Source: Emticicia aquatilis (GTDB lineage Bacteria; Bacteroidota; Bacteroidia; Cytophagales; Spirosomataceae). From it: a DNA stretch of 64,000 bases. The stretch covers positions 79,438 to 143,437 of the forward strand of contig NZ_BMKK01000014.1 of the NCBI RefSeq assembly GCF_014644295.1, read 5' to 3'. Under the pieces are notes generated by a model. It made no database searches. It was not told the origin of the DNA and was given only the letters and a program-made list of their open reading frames with translations. The number at the start of each line of letters is the position of its first letter. The stretch's first letter is position 1. Positions 60,936 to 64,000 of the stretch are shown here, piece after piece. The translations under genes were made by a program, and so were the position numbers.

Positions 60936-61511
60936 ATGAAGACAAAATTTTTCGCCGCAATTATCACGGCTCTAATGTTTGTTGGTATGGCAAATGCCCA
61001 AACTACAAAAATTGGATATACCAACGTTGACTATATCCTAAACAACATCCCTGATGCAAAAGACATTGAAAATAAATTGAAAACTGAAAAAGCTCAATAC
61101 GACAAGCTTTTGCAAGATAAAATTGCAGCGTTTCAAGCAAAATACGAAGACTATCAAAAAAATGGAGCAACAATGTCAGCAGTAATCAAAGCTGACCGTG
61201 AGAAAGAATTACAATCAGGCCAAACTGCTATCCAAGAGTTCCAACAAAACTCTGAAACAGCTTTGCAACAAAAACAACAACAGTTGTTGGCTCCAGTTTT
61301 AGAGAAAATCGACAAAACTGTGAAAGATGTTGCTAAAGAAAATGGCTATACTTACGTTTTCAATACTGATGCTGGCCCTGGTACAACTCCAATCCTTTTG
61401 GTTGCTCCAGACGCAGACAATATTTCTGACTTAGTATTCAAGAAATTAGGCGTTACTCCTCCTGCAAAAACAGCAGCAGCAACGACTCCTGCACCAGCTC
61501 CTAAGAAGTAA
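60936..61511 (+). CDS. OmpH/Skp-family periplasmic chaperone, second copy
   Basis: A 191-residue protein with signal peptide MKTKFFAAIITALMFVGMANA and the Skp pattern TKIGYTNVDYILNNIPDAKD, a long coiled segment (QEFQQNSETALQQKQQQLLA), VAKENGYTYVFNTDAG and a Pro/Ala-rich tail. It forms an operon with the first copy, the usual Bacteroidota arrangement downstream of bamA. A terminator at 61529-61562 closes it. Confidence 0.92.
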   Translation: MKTKFFAAIITALMFVGMANAQTTKIGYTNVDYILNNIPDAKDIENKLKTEKAQYDKLLQDKIAAFQAKYEDYQKNGATMSAVIKADREKELQSGQTAIQEFQQNSETALQQKQQQLLAPVLEKIDKTVKDVAKENGYTYVFNTDAGPGTTPILLVAPDADNISDLVFKKLGVTPPAKTAAATTPAPAPKK

Positions 61512-61528
61512 TCGAATCTTAATATATA

Positions 61529-61564
61529 AAAACCGCAAAGATGAATCCATCTTTGCGGTTTTTT
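61529..61564 (+). terminator. Terminator after the skp pair
   Basis: 14-bp arms (61529-61542 and 61549-61562) around AAAACCGCAAAGAT with a 6-nt loop and T's. The rest of the gap to 61813 is AT-rich; a small AAAATATT/AATATTTT hairpin near 61698 is the only other structure. Confidence 0.9.
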
Positions 61565-61812
61565 CGTTTAATTTAGTTTGTCTTTTTTGATAAAACTTAT
61601 TAAAGATTGGTTACTTTTGTGATAAGAATCTAAACTATTTATATACCGTATCTTCTTTTTTTCGGTTATAACGCTAAAGAGTGAGCCAATTAAACAAAAT
61701 ATTTTTTTAATATTTTGTGTTTTTTTATGATAATTGCTTATAATTTGCGAATAATTATACGAAAAAGAACATAAGTATTGCATCAAAAATATTTTGTAAA
61801 AAACCAACCACG

Positions 61813-63867
61813 ATGAAGAAAAATTACTCTATTCTGTTCTTGCTCATCAGCTTTGTTTATTGCTCTTCTGCACAAGCACAAGTGGTACAGGCCGTATCAG
61901 TATCTCCTAAAGACTCAACTGGTGGATTTGCTAATACACAACAACAATACGTTTCGGGAGCCGTAGCACGTAAATCTGTTGTTAGTTATGCCAAAAACAC
62001 AATGTCTCAATTTGAGGACAATAAGAAGAAAACGCTACCAAAAGAATTGGACAGCTTACTTGTAAAACAAGATTTTCTTACCCACGAGCAGTTTCCAAAC
62101 TATCTTTCTCAAATCGAAACTGCTTACAAAAGAGAGTTAGAGATTGTCAATAAAATTACGATTGACAATGTTTCTAAGTTGGAGCAAGCAAGCCAACTGA
62201 ATAAGACCTATTCGGTTAGCCAAAGTGGACAATGTTTTGCAGAAAAAGATAAAGGATCGTTTATCTTAACTCAAGATGATGAAGGCAAAGCTATCACCGG
62301 ATTTGCATTAGAGTCATTGAAAGGAAACCCTCGTTATGGTTTAATAGATAACTACCACCAAGGATATGCCCGTGTTAAGAAAGACATGGTATTTGGATTC
62401 TTAAATCTTTGTGGTGAAGAAGTGATTCCTGCACAATACGATTATGCTGAACCGTTCAATGATGGTAAAGCTTTGGTAAAGAAATTCTTCTGGCACTTTA
62501 TAACTGCTGAAGGTATCGAAAGCGAAGTTTTGACCGACATCGTTGATGCTAAAGCAATTCGTTACGGTATTAGTTTAGCGAAATTCAAAAGCAACAAGTT
62601 TGCTTTAATTGATAATAACTACGATGTAATCAAGAAACCAATTTCGGCAGGATTTGATGAAATCGAAGTTTTCATCGGAAATATCTTTAGAGTAAGAAAT
62701 GGTAAGCAATATGGTTTGATTAGAATTGATGGTTCGACTATCACCGATGTGATTTTCGATAAAATTAGTTTATCAGAAGCCAATCGTTGGATTTTGGTAG
62801 AACAAAACAAGAAAGTTGGTTTAATTGACTCAGAAGGTAATACTCGTATCAAACCATCTTATGATTATATCAAAACTGTAGTTATCGACCCATCGGTTTC
62901 TCCAACTGCGGCTTCGGTTGTGGCAAAAGATGCAGCGGGTTTACGCATTATCGAACTTAACGAGCGTAAATTGAGCGAAACTTATTCTTCAATTGGCGAC
63001 TTTAATAGATTTGGTTTAGCTCCAGCATGTAAAACAAGCGGCGAAAAAGCTACCACAAAATGTGGCTATATTAGCTTTGATGGTAGCGAGGTTATTCCTC
63101 CAGTGTATGACGAAGTTCAACCATTCAATTTAACTGGCTTAGCAGTTGTTTCAGAAAAAGTCACTAATTGCAGCAAACCAGTTGGGAACTGCGTAGTTGA
63201 TATGGTTTATGACCGTTTTGGCCGTATCGTAATCGACAGAGTTAATCCATCTGCTCCAGAAGGTATTCGTTATATGGTTACTGATACCATCTTAGCAAGT
63301 ACTTTAATCGTTGTAAGAACCGAAACACCTTCTGAAAAAGGTGGCGTTGACGAAGGCTATAACTTGGTAGATAAAAATACTTTGAAAAGATTTACGACTG
63401 AGGCTTACAAAAATATTCGTAAATTCGATAAGGCTAATTTAGCTATGTTGAAAGGAGATAAATGGGGTTTACTTGACTTTACAGGAAAAGAAGTTTTAGC
63501 TCCATCTTATAACGAATTGCTATTCTCATCAGAAGGACTTATCGGTGTCAAGTACGACAACAACAAGTACGGTTTTATTGATAAGAAAGGCAAGGTTCAG
63601 ATTACATTTGAATATACCGAAATCAGCCCATTCAAAAATGGTATGGCCGTGGTATCTAAAGGCAATAACAAATATGGTATTATCAATAAATTCAATGCCA
63701 AAATTGCCCCTTGTATGTTCAAGTCAGTTAAGTACGTAGAAGAAACAAGTCTCTACGAAATAACAGATACATCGAATAACCAATATAACCTTAATAGTGC
63801 TGGCGATTGTATTTCTTCAAACTCAGCAAAATTCTATGAGTTAGTAAGAAAAGCAAATCAGAAATAA
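61813..63867 (+). CDS. WG-repeat secreted protein
   Basis: A 684-residue protein with signal peptide (MKKNYSILFLLISFVYCSSAQA). From about residue 155 it contains many WG/KWG-type repeats, each with a glycine followed by a hydrophobic strand and often EVIPxxYDxxxxF: for example FGFLNLCGEEVIPAQYDYAEPF, KVGLIDSEGNTRIKPSYDYI, WGLLDFTGKEVLAPSYNELLF, YGFIDKKGKVQITFEYTEISPF. Such repeats form beta-propeller-like or solenoid surfaces for binding; no enzymatic motif is present. The first 130 residues are helical. Role unknown. Confidence 0.88.
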   Translation: MKKNYSILFLLISFVYCSSAQAQVVQAVSVSPKDSTGGFANTQQQYVSGAVARKSVVSYAKNTMSQFEDNKKKTLPKELDSLLVKQDFLTHEQFPNYLSQIETAYKRELEIVNKITIDNVSKLEQASQLNKTYSVSQSGQCFAEKDKGSFILTQDDEGKAITGFALESLKGNPRYGLIDNYHQGYARVKKDMVFGFLNLCGEEVIPAQYDYAEPFNDGKALVKKFFWHFITAEGIESEVLTDIVDAKAIRYGISLAKFKSNKFALIDNNYDVIKKPISAGFDEIEVFIGNIFRVRNGKQYGLIRIDGSTITDVIFDKISLSEANRWILVEQNKKVGLIDSEGNTRIKPSYDYIKTVVIDPSVSPTAASVVAKDAAGLRIIELNERKLSETYSSIGDFNRFGLAPACKTSGEKATTKCGYISFDGSEVIPPVYDEVQPFNLTGLAVVSEKVTNCSKPVGNCVVDMVYDRFGRIVIDRVNPSAPEGIRYMVTDTILASTLIVVRTETPSEKGGVDEGYNLVDKNTLKRFTTEAYKNIRKFDKANLAMLKGDKWGLLDFTGKEVLAPSYNELLFSSEGLIGVKYDNNKYGFIDKKGKVQITFEYTEISPFKNGMAVVSKGNNKYGIINKFNAKIAPCMFKSVKYVEETSLYEITDTSNNQYNLNSAGDCISSNSAKFYELVRKANQK

Positions 63868-63888
63868 GCCCAGCTCAATCTGATAATA

Positions 63889-63920
63889 AAAAATCCCGAA
63901 TCGAATGATTCGGGATTTTT
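63889..63920 (+). terminator. Terminator after the WG-repeat gene
   Basis: 14-bp perfect arms around AAAAATCCCGAATC with a 4-nt loop and T-run. Confidence 0.9.
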
Positions 63921-63933
63921 TATTTATGGTATA

Positions 63934-64000
63934 TGTCTTGTCCTGAAATAGCGATACACAAAAAAAACATCGTTATGGAATTAAAGACAAATTATGTCAA
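63934..64000 (+). mobile_element. Possible left end of an IS3-family element, cut by window edge
   Basis: TGTCCTGAAATAGCGATACA (from 63939) has the look of an IS3-type terminal inverted repeat, and an ATG at 63975 begins MELKTNYV, similar to the start of IS3 OrfA proteins in Cytophagales. Only 26 bases of coding sequence are present, so this remains a suggestion. Confidence 0.4.

Noticed and set aside
61568..61807. 79-residue minus-strand open frame before the WG-repeat gene
   Set aside because: It starts inside an AT-rich gap and is made of Lys, Ile, Ser and Tyr codons expected from A/T-rich DNA; no promoter or leader is evident.

Overview
The window reads as chromosome of a Bacteroidota bacterium, most likely order Cytophagales. 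This is an inference from several signals: promoters of the Bacteroidota type (a -7 box TAnnTTTG occurs upstream of many genes), PorG-like DUF6089 outer-membrane proteins next to nadK, uppS, bamA and two Skp/OmpH genes, a short LeuA, SusCD-free pentose genes with a Nudix-type regulator, and A-rich rather than Shine-Dalgarno leaders. Many genes use ATG where the longest open frame would begin at an upstream TTG; I give the trimmed starts.

Layout. 1-12.3 kb is core chromosome: a YdcF-like fragment, YtxH, AIM24, a secreted sugar isomerase-like protein, rnhB, a MATE pump, pyk, leuA with a leucine attenuator, and a large FAD/Fe-S oxidoreductase. 12.3-25.4 kb is an AT-rich accessory island ending inside an initiator tRNA-Met gene. 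Its left half holds an unknown 321-residue protein, gene debris and a three-gene LlaJI-type restriction-modification system (C5 methyltransferase, McrB-like GTPase, LlaJI-family nuclease). Its right half holds a small serine resolvase, remnants of a repressor and of a TIGR02145 protein, an HUH replication protein with iterons, hairpins and a consensus sigma-70 promoter, and a large serine recombinase that reads into the tRNA gene. 25.5-53.7 kb is core again: era, der, metG, gapN, murE, argD, gcvT, a pentose cluster (GH43, symporter, Nudix-like regulator), a hexonate pair (SDR and UxaA), two Uma2 genes, an M28 peptidase and one REP-associated tyrosine transposase. 53.7-63.9 kb is the envelope biogenesis cluster nadK, two porG-like genes, uppS, bamA, skp1, skp2, then a WG-repeat protein. 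The right edge shows what looks like the first bases of an IS3-type element.

How parts work together. leuA appears to be controlled by classical ribosome-mediated attenuation: promoter, an 18-codon leader with five consecutive leucine codons, an antiterminator segment at the leader stop codon, and a 12-bp terminator hairpin. The enzyme lacks the C-terminal leucine-sensing domain, so RNA-level control would replace feedback inhibition. The island looks like a rolling-circle-type replicon fused to a serine-recombinase integration module, with the restriction system bracketed by a direct repeat of the resolvase gene's 3' end. Outside the island, several families of palindromic repeats sit at gene ends and in some cases supply stop codons or C-terminal residues.
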